A stretch of DNA of 64,000 nt from the NCBI RefSeq assembly GCF_014650035.1, contig NZ_BMUE01000011.1, positions 1 through 64,000 of the forward strand. The letters run 5' to 3'. A model generated the notes under the pieces. It ran no database searches. It had not been told where the DNA came from and worked only from the letters and a program-made list of their open reading frames with translations. This document shows, one piece after another, positions 49,084-60,354 of the stretch. The translations under genes were made by a program, and so were the position numbers. Numbering within the stretch: position 1 is the first letter of the stretch; every line of letters begins with the position of its first letter. This DNA is from Streptomyces lucensis JCM 4490. GTDB taxonomy: Bacteria; Actinomycetota; Actinomycetes; Streptomycetales; Streptomycetaceae.

Positions 49084-49521
49084 GTGGTGAACACCGACTG
49101 GAAGAGCGACCTCAGGCAGCGCGGCTACCGGCTGACGCCACAGCGGCAGCTTGTCCTCGAAGCCGTGGACACCCTTGAGCACGCGACCCCCGACGACATC
49201 CTCGTGGAAGTGAGGAAGACGGCGTCGGGGGTCAACATCTCCACCGTCTACCGCACGCTGGAACTGCTGGAGGAACTGGGCCTGGTCAGCCACGCCCACC
49301 TCGGCCACGGTGCGCCCACCTACCACCTCGCCGACCGCCACCACCACCTGCACCTGGTGTGCCGGGACTGCGAGAACGTCATCGAGGCGGACGTCGACGT
49401 GGCGGCCGAGTTCACGGCGAAGCTGCGGGAGCAGTTCGGTTTCGACACGGACATGAAGCACTTCGCGATCTTCGGCCGGTGCCGGGACTGTGCGCTGAAG
49501 AGGTCAACTACCACGTCGTAG
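49084..49521 (+). CDS. nur: Nickel-responsive Fur-family regulator Nur
   Basis: A 145-aa Fur-type repressor. Residues that match the ligands I recall for S. coelicolor Nur are all present: His33, His86, His88, His90 (Ni site; ADRHHHLH) and His70, His72, His126 (M site). Two C-x2-C pairs (VCRDC, RCRDC) are structural zinc-type. Nur represses Ni uptake and the Fe-superoxide dismutase gene when Ni is present. GTG start with TAGACT 7 nt upstream and no ribosome site, so probably leaderless. Its promoter must lie in the last bases of the hsdS-like gene. Confidence 0.93.
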   Translation: MVNTDWKSDLRQRGYRLTPQRQLVLEAVDTLEHATPDDILVEVRKTASGVNISTVYRTLELLEELGLVSHAHLGHGAPTYHLADRHHHLHLVCRDCENVIEADVDVAAEFTAKLREQFGFDTDMKHFAIFGRCRDCALKRSTTTS

Positions 49522-49530
49522 GCTTGCGGT

Positions 49531-50496
49531 ATGAAGAGCCCCCTGCTGTCCCTGCCCGGCGCCGTCCCCGCCGAAGGAGTGGACGAAGGCGTCGCGGCCC
49601 ACTACGGCGAGCTGTTCCGTGAGCAGCGTGCCCTCGCCGACGGCACCGGTTTCGTCGACCTGTCGCACCGCGGTGTCGTCACCGTCACCGGCGACGACCG
49701 GCTGAGCTGGCTGCACCTCCTGCTCACCCAGCACGTCAGCGAGCTGCCGGTGGGCGAGGCGACCGAGGCGCTGATCCTCTCCGCGCACGGGCACATCGAG
49801 CACGCGCTGTACCTGGTGGACGACGGGACGACGGTCTGGGCCCACGTGGAGCCCGGCACCCAGGAGGCGCTGATCGCGTACCTGGAGTCGATGAAGTTCT
49901 TCTACCGGGTCGAGGTCGCCGACCGCACCGCCGACTTCGCCGTCGTCCACCTGCCGGCCGGCTCCATCGCCCAGGCGCCCGAGGGCGTCGTCGTCCGCGA
50001 GACGGCCCACGGCCGGGACCTCTTCCTGCCGCGCGCCGACCTGGAGGAGTTCGCCGCGACGCACGGTCCCGCGGCCGGCCTGCTCGCCTACGAGGCGCTG
50101 CGCGTCGAGCACCACCGGCCCCGGCTCGGCTTCGAGACCGACCACCGCACGATCCCGCACGAGCTGGGCTGGATCGGCACGGCGGTGCACCTGCAGAAGG
50201 GCTGCTACCGGGGCCAGGAGACGGTCGCCCGCGTCCAGAACCTGGGCAAGCCGCCGCGCCGGCTGGTCTTCCTGCACCTGGACGGCAGCGACGTCCACCT
50301 GCCGGTGCCGGGCACGGACATCCGGCTCGCGGACGAGGGGCCCGACGGCCGCAAGGTCGGATTCGTGACGACGTCCGCGCGCCATCACGAGCTGGGGCCG
50401 GTGGCGCTGGCGCTGGTGAAGCGGAACGTGCCCACCGATGCGAGGCTCCTGGCCGGAGAGACCGCGGCGGCCCAGGAGACCGTGGTCGAGCCTTAG
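49531..50496 (+). CDS. YgfZ/GcvT-like folate-binding protein
   Basis: A 321-aa tetrahydrofolate-dependent protein of the YgfZ family, which helps maintain Fe-S enzymes. The signature KGCYRGQETVARVQNLGKPPR (about 229-249) has the conserved K-G-C-Y-x-G-Q-E with reactive Cys. N-terminal FVDLSHRGVVTVTGDDRLSWLHLLLTQ is GcvT-like. Start ATG 49531, 9 bp after nur, with TAGGCT 6 nt upstream, suggesting its own leaderless promoter. Confidence 0.93.
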   Translation: MKSPLLSLPGAVPAEGVDEGVAAHYGELFREQRALADGTGFVDLSHRGVVTVTGDDRLSWLHLLLTQHVSELPVGEATEALILSAHGHIEHALYLVDDGTTVWAHVEPGTQEALIAYLESMKFFYRVEVADRTADFAVVHLPAGSIAQAPEGVVVRETAHGRDLFLPRADLEEFAATHGPAAGLLAYEALRVEHHRPRLGFETDHRTIPHELGWIGTAVHLQKGCYRGQETVARVQNLGKPPRRLVFLHLDGSDVHLPVPGTDIRLADEGPDGRKVGFVTTSARHHELGPVALALVKRNVPTDARLLAGETAAAQETVVEP

Positions 50497-50534
50497 CCGC
50501 GCCGTCGCCGGGTGCGGGCGCGTGGGGGCCGGTC

Positions 50535-50562
50535 GCGCAGTTCCCCGCGCCCCTTCAGGCGG
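50535..50562. repeat. Dispersed streptomycete repeat, single arm
   Basis: GCGCAGTTCCCCGCGCCCCT plus CAGGCGG, the same arm as in the full palindrome at 61476-61544. It sits between the converging ygfZ-like and dtd genes. Confidence 0.8.
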
Positions 50563-50588
50563 CACCCTGCGCGCGCGGGTGGGCCGCT

Positions 50589-51014
50589 CTAGATCTCCAG
50601 CAGCACCGTGAACGGGCCGTCGTTCGTCAGCGACACCCGCATCTGCGCGCCGAACCGGCCCGTGGCCACCGTCGCACCCAGCCCACGCAACCGGGCCACC
50701 ACCTCATCGACCAGCGGCTCCGCGACATCACCCGGCGCCGCCGCGTTCCAGGTCGGACGGCGCCCCTTGCGCGCGTCGCCGTACAGCGTGAACTGGCTGA
50801 TCACGAGCAGCGGCGCGCCGATGTCGCTGCACGACTTCTCGTCGCCCAGCATGCGGATCGACCACAGCTTGCGCGCCAGCTGGGCCGCCTTCTCCTTGGT
50901 GTCCTCGTGCGTCACCCCGACGAGGACGCACAGCCCCTCGCCCTCGATCGCGCCGACCGTCTCGCCGTCCACGACGACGCTCGCGCCGTCCACCCTCTGC
51001 ACCACCGCACGCAT
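50589..51014 (-). CDS. dtd: D-aminoacyl-tRNA deacylase
   Basis: A 141-aa homodimeric enzyme that removes D-amino acids from tRNA. Starts MRAVVQRVDGASVVVDGE. Catalytic-site motifs are SQFTLYGDARKGRRP and the cross-subunit Gly-cisPro in NDGPFTVLLE (usually NxGPVT; here Phe replaces Val). ATG at 51014. Confidence 0.95.
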   Translation of the reverse strand: MRAVVQRVDGASVVVDGETVGAIEGEGLCVLVGVTHEDTKEKAAQLARKLWSIRMLGDEKSCSDIGAPLLVISQFTLYGDARKGRRPTWNAAAPGDVAEPLVDEVVARLRGLGATVATGRFGAQMRVSLTNDGPFTVLLEI

Positions 51015-51168
51015 GCGGACCATCATGCCGGGTCCCCCGCAACCCGGCCGCGGCGCACCCAATATGGATCTCTTACCGCCCATCTGGGGCTGTTCGGGGG
51101 CACTCGGTCACATTGCGGCCACTTGGGGTGGCACGATGCATGCACACGCCGGTCGAGGGGACGGTCAC

Positions 51169-51780
51169 ATGCACATGAGCACACCGAGCACCAGCGGGCG
51201 GCCGACGGCGCAGGGGACGACGTACCGGCCGCCCGCCCAGCGCGGCGACGCCACGGCGGGCCCGGCGCTGCCCGGGGAGCCTCCCGAGCCCGACGTGGCC
51301 CGGCTGAGCCTCCCCGAACTGCGCGCCCTGCGCCGCGACGCCCAGCGCGACGAGGCGGACCTCAGCTATGTGCGGCGGCTGCTGCAGGGCCGGATCGACA
51401 TCCTGCGCGCGGAGCTGTGCCGGCGTGGCCGGGCGTCCGTGCCGGCCCCCGCCGACGGCTCCGTGGTCGACCGGCTCCCGGAGATCCTCAAGGACGCCCC
51501 GGCCCGGCAGCGTTCCTCCGCCCGCCACGTCACGCTGGGCACCCCGCACAACGAGGAGTACCGGCAGCTCGCCGCCGAGATGCTCGGGGAGGTCGAGCTG
51601 TCCGACCTCCAGGCGCGTACGGACCCCGAACTGGCCAGCGCCATGGGCCGCCTCGTCGGTTACGAGCAGGAGGTCTCCCGGCGCCGTCAGCGGCTGCAGC
51701 GCACGACCGACGACTGCAGCGGGGAGATCGCACGCCGGTACCGGATGGGCGAGGCGCAGGTGGACGACCTGCTGGCCTGA
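51169..51780 (+). CDS. rsiG: c-di-GMP-dependent anti-sigma factor RsiG
   Basis: A 203-aa protein matching RsiG, which with c-di-GMP sequesters the sporulation sigma factor WhiG. The diagnostic c-di-GMP motif E-x3-S-x2-R-x3-Q-x3-D occurs twice: Glu62-Ser66-Arg69-Gln73-Asp77 (EADLSYVRRLLQGRID) and Glu166-Ser170-Arg173-Gln177-Asp181 (EQEVSRRRQRLQRTTD). These sit on the two helices of the coiled-coil hairpin. The N-terminal 45 residues are disordered. Start ATG at 51169 has GAGGGG 8 nt upstream; ATG 51175 is also possible. Confidence 0.95.
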   Translation: MHMSTPSTSGRPTAQGTTYRPPAQRGDATAGPALPGEPPEPDVARLSLPELRALRRDAQRDEADLSYVRRLLQGRIDILRAELCRRGRASVPAPADGSVVDRLPEILKDAPARQRSSARHVTLGTPHNEEYRQLAAEMLGEVELSDLQARTDPELASAMGRLVGYEQEVSRRRQRLQRTTDDCSGEIARRYRMGEAQVDDLLA

Positions 51781-51848
51781 GCGGCACGCGGCGGCGGGCG
51801 CCGGGAAATACGGGCGACAGGCCGGAGCCGTCCGCCTACGGTGGCCCC

Positions 51849-53093
51849 ATGAGCGACGTCCGGACCGTCACCGATGCCGAATTCGAGGACTGGCAGCGCG
51901 CCCTGAACACCGGGTTCCTGCGGCCGCCGGTGCTGACACCGGAACAGATGGAGGCGCGGCGCCAGGTGCCGGGACGCCGGCTGGGCGCCTTCGACGGCGA
52001 CCGGTGCGTCGCCACCTTCCGCTCCTTCGCCCAGGAACTGACCGCCGTCGGCGGCACACCCGTGCCCGCGGACGCGATATCCAACGTCACCGTCAGCCCG
52101 ACCCACCGCCGCCGGGGCCTGCTGTCCCGGATGATGCGGCAGGACTTGGCCCAGGCCAGGGAGCGCGGCGACGTCGTGGCCACCCTGATCGCCGCCGAGT
52201 ACCCGATCTACGGGCGGTACGGCTTCGGACCGGCGACCTGGACCACCGAGTGGACCGTCGACGTCCCGCGGGCCGGCCTCGACCCGCGCTGGTCCGGCCC
52301 CGAGGACGGCGGCCGGATCGACCTGGTGGACGCCGAGGACGTGCGCAAGCTCGGCCCCGAGCTGCACGACCGGTTCCGCCGTACCCAGCCCGGCGCGGTC
52401 AGCCGGGACGAGCTGTGGTGGCGGATGAACACCGGGGCGGTGAACTCCGGCGACTGGACCGAGCCGTTCTACGCCGCGTACCGGTCGGCCTCCGGCGAGG
52501 TCGAGGGCCTGGTGTCGTACGAGGCCGACGACAAGTGGCACGGCAAGCAGCCGCAGAACACCGCCGACGTCAACTGGCTGCTCGCCACCTCGCCGGCGGC
52601 CGGGCGCGCCCTGTGGCGGTACCTGTGCTCGATCGACTGGATCACCAGGGTCAAGTCCGGCTGGCGCGGCCCCGACGACCTGCTGCCCTTCCAGCTGCCC
52701 GACCCCCGCGCGGCCCGCGTCACCGAGCACGCGGACTGGCTGTGGGTGCGCATCCTGGACGTCGTACGGGCCCTGGAGGCGCGGACGTACGAGGCAGAGG
52801 GCACGCTGGTGCTCCAGGTCCTGGACGGCGGGGACGGCGCGGACGCCGGCCCGGCCGGGGGCCGGTTCCGGCTGGAGGCCACCCCCGAGGGCGCGTCCTG
52901 CGTGCCGATGAGCACCGGGAGCGCGGATCTCACCCTGGAGGCAGCCGAGTTGGCCCGCCTCTGGCTCGGTGACGAGTCGGCGCTGCGGCTCACCGCCCTC
53001 GGCCGCGTCCAGGAGGAACGGGAGGGCGCCGCCCGCAAGGCCGACGCCCTGTTCCGCACGCCCGGACGCCCGTGGTGCCCGGACCTCTTCTGA
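51849..53093 (+). CDS. Eis-like GNAT N-acetyltransferase
   Basis: A 414-aa three-domain acetyltransferase of the Eis family. Acetyl-CoA loop VSPTHRRRGLLSRMMRQDL (about 79-97), then a second GNAT-like region (DELWWRMNTG, VSYEADDKW) and an SCP2-like C-terminal domain. The C-terminus ends PWCPDLF, matching Eis, whose terminal carboxylate acts in catalysis. Eis acetylates aminoglycosides and peptides; the native substrate here is unknown. TACGGT lies 6 nt before the ATG, so probably leaderless. Confidence 0.92.
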   Translation: MSDVRTVTDAEFEDWQRALNTGFLRPPVLTPEQMEARRQVPGRRLGAFDGDRCVATFRSFAQELTAVGGTPVPADAISNVTVSPTHRRRGLLSRMMRQDLAQARERGDVVATLIAAEYPIYGRYGFGPATWTTEWTVDVPRAGLDPRWSGPEDGGRIDLVDAEDVRKLGPELHDRFRRTQPGAVSRDELWWRMNTGAVNSGDWTEPFYAAYRSASGEVEGLVSYEADDKWHGKQPQNTADVNWLLATSPAAGRALWRYLCSIDWITRVKSGWRGPDDLLPFQLPDPRAARVTEHADWLWVRILDVVRALEARTYEAEGTLVLQVLDGGDGADAGPAGGRFRLEATPEGASCVPMSTGSADLTLEAAELARLWLGDESALRLTALGRVQEEREGAARKADALFRTPGRPWCPDLF

Positions 53094-53135
53094 CGCCTCC
53101 TTCCCTCGGCGGCACGCGGACCCGACACTTCCCTC

Positions 53136-53900
53136 GTGACTTCTGATGCGACGAAGCCGAGCGGACGGAACGCGAACGCGATCGAGAAGCTACGAGAGCT
53201 GATCGCACCTGCCCGAGTGGTCCTGTGGGACTTCGACGGACCGATCTGCCGCCTCTTCGCCCGGCACACGGCGGAGCGGGTGGCCACCGAGCTCGTGGAC
53301 TGGCTGGAGAGCCGCGGCCTGCACGGACTCGTCACCGGCGGCGAACCCGGGTCGCCCGACCCGCGGACGGTGCTGCGCGCGGTGGACCGCCGCCGTCCCG
53401 GCAGCGACCTCGTCGCGGAGCTGGAGGAACGCCTCACCCAGGAGGAACTGCGGGCCGCCGTCTCGGCGATGCCCACCGCCTACGCCGATCCCCTCATCCG
53501 CACCTGGACCGCCGTGGGCGCCCGCCTCGCCGTCACCACGGACAACTCACCCCGGGCGGTGCGTGCCTACCTCGGCAGCCGCGGCCTCACGGGCTGCTTC
53601 GAACCCCGCGTCTACGGCCGTGCCACCGGGCCGCGTCCGCTCGGTACCGGCCCGCACCGCCTCGAGAGGGCCCTCGGCGACACGGGCTCCGCGCCCGCGG
53701 CCGCCCTGGTGATCGGCGGCTCCGTCTCCGACCTGGCCGCCGCGGCCGACGCGGGCGTGCCCTTCCTCGGCTACGCCCGCAACGAACGCGAGGCGGAGCC
53801 GCTGCGGTCGGCGGGAGCGGTGTGTGTGGCCGGATCCCTGGAACCGGTGCTGCGGGTGCTCCGCGACGGCCGATCCGGCCCCACCGCGCCGTTTGCGTAG
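53136..53900 (+). CDS. HAD-superfamily hydrolase
   Basis: A 254-aa phosphatase-like protein. Motif I is VLWDFDGPICRLF (nucleophile Asp about 32), motif II VTTDNS, motif IV VIGGSVSDLAAAADAG, which lacks the first Asp of the usual GDSxxD (GGS). The cap is helical (about 45-115). Substrate unknown. GTG start at 53136; no clear ribosome site. Confidence 0.88.
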   Translation: MTSDATKPSGRNANAIEKLRELIAPARVVLWDFDGPICRLFARHTAERVATELVDWLESRGLHGLVTGGEPGSPDPRTVLRAVDRRRPGSDLVAELEERLTQEELRAAVSAMPTAYADPLIRTWTAVGARLAVTTDNSPRAVRAYLGSRGLTGCFEPRVYGRATGPRPLGTGPHRLERALGDTGSAPAAALVIGGSVSDLAAAADAGVPFLGYARNEREAEPLRSAGAVCVAGSLEPVLRVLRDGRSGPTAPFA

Positions 53901-53910
53901 GCTCACCCCC

Positions 53911-54570
53911 ATGGAAGAGATGGGCCTGCGGGAGCGTAAGAAGCAGCGGATGTACCAGGACGTGTCGGACACCGCCGTGCGGCTGTTCCTGGAGCGGGGC
54001 TTCGACGCGGTGTCGGTCGCGGAGGTCGCCGCGGCCGCCGGGATCTCCAAGCCGACCCTCTTCCGGTACTTCCCGGCCAAGGAGGACCTGGTCCTGCACC
54101 GGATCGCGGACCACGAGACGGAGGCCGCGCGGGTCGTGGCCGGGGCGGCGGACCCGGTGGACGCGCTGCGCCGGCACTTCCTCGCCGGGCTGGAGCGGCG
54201 TGATCCGGTCACCGGGCTGAACGGCCATCCCCAGGTGCTCGCCTTCCACACCCTGCTGTACGGGACGCCGGCCCTGGTGGCGCGGGCGTACGGCCACCAG
54301 GAGCGGGCGGAGGCGGCGCTCGCCGAGGCCCTGGGCGGTGACCTGGACGCCCGGCTGGCGGCCGGGCAGATCGTCGCCGTCCAGCGCATCCTCGCGCTGG
54401 ACAACTGGCGGCGGATCGCGGCGGGGGAGAGCGTGGAGCGGGTGGCGCCGGACGCGGTACGGGCGGCCGAGCGGGCGTTCGGGCGGCTGGCGGCCGGGTT
54501 GCCGGGACTGGGCGGCCGGGCGGCTGCGGCGGGGGGCCCGGCCGACGAGCGAGTGCGTGAGACACGGTAA
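53911..54570 (+). CDS. TetR-family transcriptional regulator
   Basis: A 219-aa repressor. N-terminal helix-turn-helix VSVAEVAAAAGISKPTLFRYFPAKEDLVLH (about 33-62) is canonical. The ligand domain ends in a Gly/Ala/Arg-rich tail. ATG lies 7 nt after TAGGCT, which overlaps the previous stop; probably leaderless. The next gene downstream encodes a HelD-like ATPase with an AT-rich palindromic promoter, a likely target. Confidence 0.92.
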   Translation: MEEMGLRERKKQRMYQDVSDTAVRLFLERGFDAVSVAEVAAAAGISKPTLFRYFPAKEDLVLHRIADHETEAARVVAGAADPVDALRRHFLAGLERRDPVTGLNGHPQVLAFHTLLYGTPALVARAYGHQERAEAALAEALGGDLDARLAAGQIVAVQRILALDNWRRIAAGESVERVAPDAVRAAERAFGRLAAGLPGLGGRAAAAGGPADERVRETR

Positions 54571-54575
54571 AAAAA

Positions 54576-54604
54576 TTAACTCGGTAACGTTATGGCGCTA
54601 GGGT
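54576..54604 (+). promoter_or_regulatory. AT-rich promoter and palindrome before the HelD-like gene
   Basis: TTAACT (54576-54581), 17-bp spacer, TAGGGT (54599-54604), 6 nt before the ATG. The spacer holds TAACGTTA (54585-54592), a perfect 8-bp palindrome, inside an unusually A/T-rich patch. The palindrome is a plausible operator for the upstream TetR. Confidence 0.6.
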
Positions 54605-54610
54605 GATGCC

Positions 54611-56650
54611 ATGACGTCACCCCACCCCGCGCACCCCGCCCTCCAGGAGTCCCTCCACGCCGAGCGCGCCCACCACGACGCCTGCCGCGCCGCCCTGGCC
54701 GCCATGGTGGAGGGCGCCGCCGAACAGGTCGTCATCGGCGAGGACGTCTCCGCCTCCGGCGCCGACGCCGAGGTCCTCGGCTTCCGGCTGCGCAGCCGGG
54801 CCAAGGCCATACGTGAACTGCCGCCCGGCCCGCTCTTCTTCGGCCGCCTCGACTTCGCCGACGACGCCCCCGGGCACGCCGGGCAGCACTACCACGTCGG
54901 CCGGGTCCGGATCACCGAGCACCCGGCTGCCCCGCCGCTCGTGGTCGACTGGCGGGCACCCGTCTCCCGCGCCTTCTACCAGGCGAGCGCCCGCGACCCC
55001 CAAGGCGTCGGGACGCGGCGCCGGTTCGGGTGGGCGCCCGGCAGCCGGGGCGACTCCGCCGACCTCACCGGCCTGGAGGACGAACACCTCGGCCGGGGCG
55101 AGTCGCGGGCCAGCGCCATCGTCGCCCACGAGATCGAACGTCCCCGCGTCGGACCCATGCGGGACATCGCCGCCACCATCCAGCCCGAACAGGACGACCT
55201 GGTGCGGGCGGACCTCACCGGCTCCGTGTGCGTGCAGGGCGCCCCCGGCACCGGCAAGACCGCCGTCGGCCTGCACCGCGCCGCCTACCTGCTCTACACC
55301 CACCCCAAGCGGCTCCAGCGCTCCGGCCTGCTCATCCTCGGCCCCAACCGCACCTTCCTGCGGTACATCGCCGAGGTGCTGCCCGCCCTCGGCGAGAGCG
55401 GCGTACGGCAGTCCACCCTCCTGGAGGAGATCGCCCGCCACCCCGCCACCGGCACCGACCCCGTCGCCACGGCCGCCGTCAAGCACGACGCCCGCATGGC
55501 CGAGGTGCTGCGCCGGGCGCTGTACGCGCGCGTGAGCGCCGCGGGCGCGGCCGACCTGGCCGTGGTGGAGGGCTCCTACCGGTGGCGGGTGTCCGCCGGC
55601 GAACTGGCCGCCGTCGTCGAGCAGGTGCGCGCCGAGCGGCCGCCGTACGCCGTGGGCCGGGAGCGGGTGCGCACCCGGGTGGTAGGGCTGCTGCGGGAGC
55701 GGGCCGAGCGGCGCTCCGGCGTCCGGCCGGCCTCCTGGGTCCGCCGCGTAGAGCGGTCCCGGCCGCTCACCGCGCGGCTCGACGCCGTCTGGCCCAGGGT
55801 CCGTCCCGAGGAGATCCTGGCCGAACTCCTCACCGACGGCGCGGTCCTGGCCCGTGCGGCGGGCGGACTGCTCGACCCGGGCGAGCAGTCGGCGCTGCTC
55901 TGGCCGCGCCCGCCGCGCTCGTACAAGTCCGCCCGCTGGTCGGCCGCCGACCTGGTTCTCCTCGACGAACTGTCCGGGCTGATCGAGCATCCCGAGGGCT
56001 ACGGCCACATCGTCGTCGACGAGGCGCAGGACCTCTCGCCCATGGAGTGCCGCGCGGTCGCCCGCCGGGCCGCCTTCGGCTCGCTGACCGTCCTCGGCGA
56101 CCTGGCCCAGGGCACCACCCCGTGGTCCGCCCGCGACTGGACCGTGCAGCTGCGTCACCTCGGCAAGCCGGACGCGGCCGTGGTGCCGCTGACCGCCGGG
56201 TTCCGGGTGCCCGCGGCGGTCGTCGAGCTGGCCAACCGGCTGCTCGCCCGTCTCGACGTCGCCGTTCCCGCCGCGCGGTCCCTGCGCGCCGACGGCGAGT
56301 TGACCCTGCGGCCCACCGGCGACGTCCTCGCCACGACCGTGACCGCCGTACGGGACGCCCTCACCCGGGAGGGCTCGGTCGGAGTCGTCGCGGCCGACGC
56401 GGACGTGGACGCCCTGCGGCGGGCGCTCACCGCGGCCGGAGTCACGACGGCGGACCCCGACACCCTCGGCGCCCGCGTGACCGTCGTGCCGGCGAGCCTG
56501 GTCAAGGGGCTGGAGTACGACCACGTCGTCGCCGTGGAACCGGCCGCCGTCGCCGAGGCGGAGCCGCGCGGCGCCCACCGCCTGTACGTGGTGCTGACCC
56601 GGGCGGTGTCCCGCCTGGACGTGGTCCACGCCCGGCCCCTGCCGTTCTGA
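54611..56650 (+). CDS. HelD-like UvrD/Rep-family ATPase (RNA polymerase-associated)
   Basis: A 679-aa SF1-type ATPase with HelD architecture: N-terminal coiled coil (about 10-75), Walker A GAPGTGKTAVGLHRAAYLLY (about 213-232), a large insertion (about 300-430), Walker B HIVVDEAQDLSPME (about 465-478), and C-terminal motifs VVPASLVKGLEYDHVV and LYVVLTRAVSRLDVV. HelD removes stalled RNA polymerase from DNA; the related HelR displaces rifamycin. Which subtype this is cannot be settled here. Translation is probably leaderless. Confidence 0.9.
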   Translation: MTSPHPAHPALQESLHAERAHHDACRAALAAMVEGAAEQVVIGEDVSASGADAEVLGFRLRSRAKAIRELPPGPLFFGRLDFADDAPGHAGQHYHVGRVRITEHPAAPPLVVDWRAPVSRAFYQASARDPQGVGTRRRFGWAPGSRGDSADLTGLEDEHLGRGESRASAIVAHEIERPRVGPMRDIAATIQPEQDDLVRADLTGSVCVQGAPGTGKTAVGLHRAAYLLYTHPKRLQRSGLLILGPNRTFLRYIAEVLPALGESGVRQSTLLEEIARHPATGTDPVATAAVKHDARMAEVLRRALYARVSAAGAADLAVVEGSYRWRVSAGELAAVVEQVRAERPPYAVGRERVRTRVVGLLRERAERRSGVRPASWVRRVERSRPLTARLDAVWPRVRPEEILAELLTDGAVLARAAGGLLDPGEQSALLWPRPPRSYKSARWSAADLVLLDELSGLIEHPEGYGHIVVDEAQDLSPMECRAVARRAAFGSLTVLGDLAQGTTPWSARDWTVQLRHLGKPDAAVVPLTAGFRVPAAVVELANRLLARLDVAVPAARSLRADGELTLRPTGDVLATTVTAVRDALTREGSVGVVAADADVDALRRALTAAGVTTADPDTLGARVTVVPASLVKGLEYDHVVAVEPAAVAEAEPRGAHRLYVVLTRAVSRLDVVHARPLPF

Positions 56651-56678
56651 GTGTCCCGAGGCGCGAGGGGGCCGCCGG

Positions 56679-56724
56679 GGCCCATCCTGGAAGCCTGATG
56701 CCGGCCCATCCTGGAACCCTGATG
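56679..56724 (+). repeat. 24-bp duplication spanning the start codon
   Basis: The segment GCCCATCCTGGAANCCTGATG occurs twice, ending at 56700 and 56724. Each copy carries a GGAA and an in-frame ATG 24 bp apart, giving two candidate starts for the next gene. Confidence 0.88.
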
Positions 56725-57229
56725 CTGCTCTTCCTCGACGTCGACGGTCCGCTCATCCCGTTCGGGGCGGCGGACCGCGCCTACCCGGTGTTCGCGGGTC
56801 CGGCGCCGGCCGCCGCCGCGCACCCGCTGCTGGCCCGGGTCGATCCGGCGCTCGGCCCACGGCTCGCCGCGCTGGGCTGCGAGCTGGTGTGGGCCACGAC
56901 CTGGATGGACGACGCCAACTCCTGCCTCGCGCCCCGGCTGGGCCTGCCCGCGCTGCCGGTCGTGGAGTGGCCGGACGAGGAAGGCCCGCCCGGCCTGCTG
57001 CACTGGAAGACCAGGCCGCTGGTCGCGTGGGCGGCGGGCCGCCCCTTCATCTGGGTGGACGACGAGATCACCGAGGCCGACCGCGCCTGGACCGCCGTCC
57101 ACCACCCGGGTCCCGCCCTGCTGCACCGGGTCGATCACCGGTACGGGCTGACGCCGGCCGACTTCGGGACGCTCGAGGAGTGGCTGGGAGCGCTCGCGCG
57201 GCGGGCCCCGGCCCGCCGTCGGCGGACGG

Positions 57230-59620
<2,391 letters not shown>

Positions 59621-59750
59621 CGTGTCTCCGTCCCTGGGATCCGCCGCCGCCACGCTAACGGCAGGCCCCCACTCCCTGCTTCTCGATTCCTGACGGGTTC
59701 TCCGGCTCCCTCCGCCTCGGGCGCGTGCGTCGGGCCCCCGGGACACACTG

Positions 59751-59770
59751 TTGCAAGCAGGTGCTTGCAA
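59751..59770. promoter_or_regulatory. Perfect palindrome upstream of the XRE gene
   Basis: TTGCAAGC-N4-GCTTGCAA, 31 bp before the XRE start and 130 bp from the UvrA-like start. Probable autoregulatory operator. Confidence 0.8.
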
Positions 59771-59800
59771 TTGTTAGCGAGAGTGGGGCAAGGTGGAGAC

Positions 59801-60277
59801 ATGGCATCGCTGAACGTCGGCAATCTCGGTGAGTACCTGCGCGAGCAGCGGCGCAACGCCCAGCTGTCGTTGCGCCAGCTCGCCGATGCCGCCGGGGTGT
59901 CCAACCCGTACCTGAGCCAGATCGAGCGCGGGCTGCGCAAGCCCAGCGCGGAGGTGCTGCAGCAGGTCGCCAAGGCCCTGCGCATCTCCGCCGAGACGCT
60001 GTACGTCCGCGCCGGGATCCTCGACGCCGACCGGGACCGGGACGAGGTGGAGACGCGTGCCGTCATCCTCGCCGACCCCTCGCTCAACGAGCGGCAGAAG
60101 CAGGTGCTGCTCCAGATCTACGAGTCCTTCCGCAAGGAGAACGGATTCGGGGTCGGCGAGCCCCCCGCGGGCGAGGACGGTTCGGGGACGGACGGGGAGG
60201 AACCCGACGGCACCGCCGTGCGCGGCACCCGCACGGCCGACCAGGACGATGCCGGTCCGCGGCGGACGGCCGGGTGA
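59801..60277 (+). CDS. XRE-family regulator (Rv0474-like)
   Basis: A 158-aa DNA-binding protein. The helix-turn-helix is LSLRQLADAAGVSNPYLSQIERGLRKPSAEVLQQVAKAL (about 23-61), followed by a helical segment with LADPSLNERQKQVLLQIYESFRKE and an acidic disordered tail. The following genes encode an HbhA-like protein and a DUF2516 membrane protein, the same order as Rv0474-Rv0475-Rv0476. The ATG at 59801 has AAGGTGGAG upstream. Confidence 0.92.
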   Translation: MASLNVGNLGEYLREQRRNAQLSLRQLADAAGVSNPYLSQIERGLRKPSAEVLQQVAKALRISAETLYVRAGILDADRDRDEVETRAVILADPSLNERQKQVLLQIYESFRKENGFGVGEPPAGEDGSGTDGEEPDGTAVRGTRTADQDDAGPRRTAG

Positions 60278-60354
60278 CCGGACCAGGGCGCCGGCCGCCG
60301 CACCACGGACCACACCAACCCTCAGCCGAACGCGAATCCGGGAGGACCATCACC

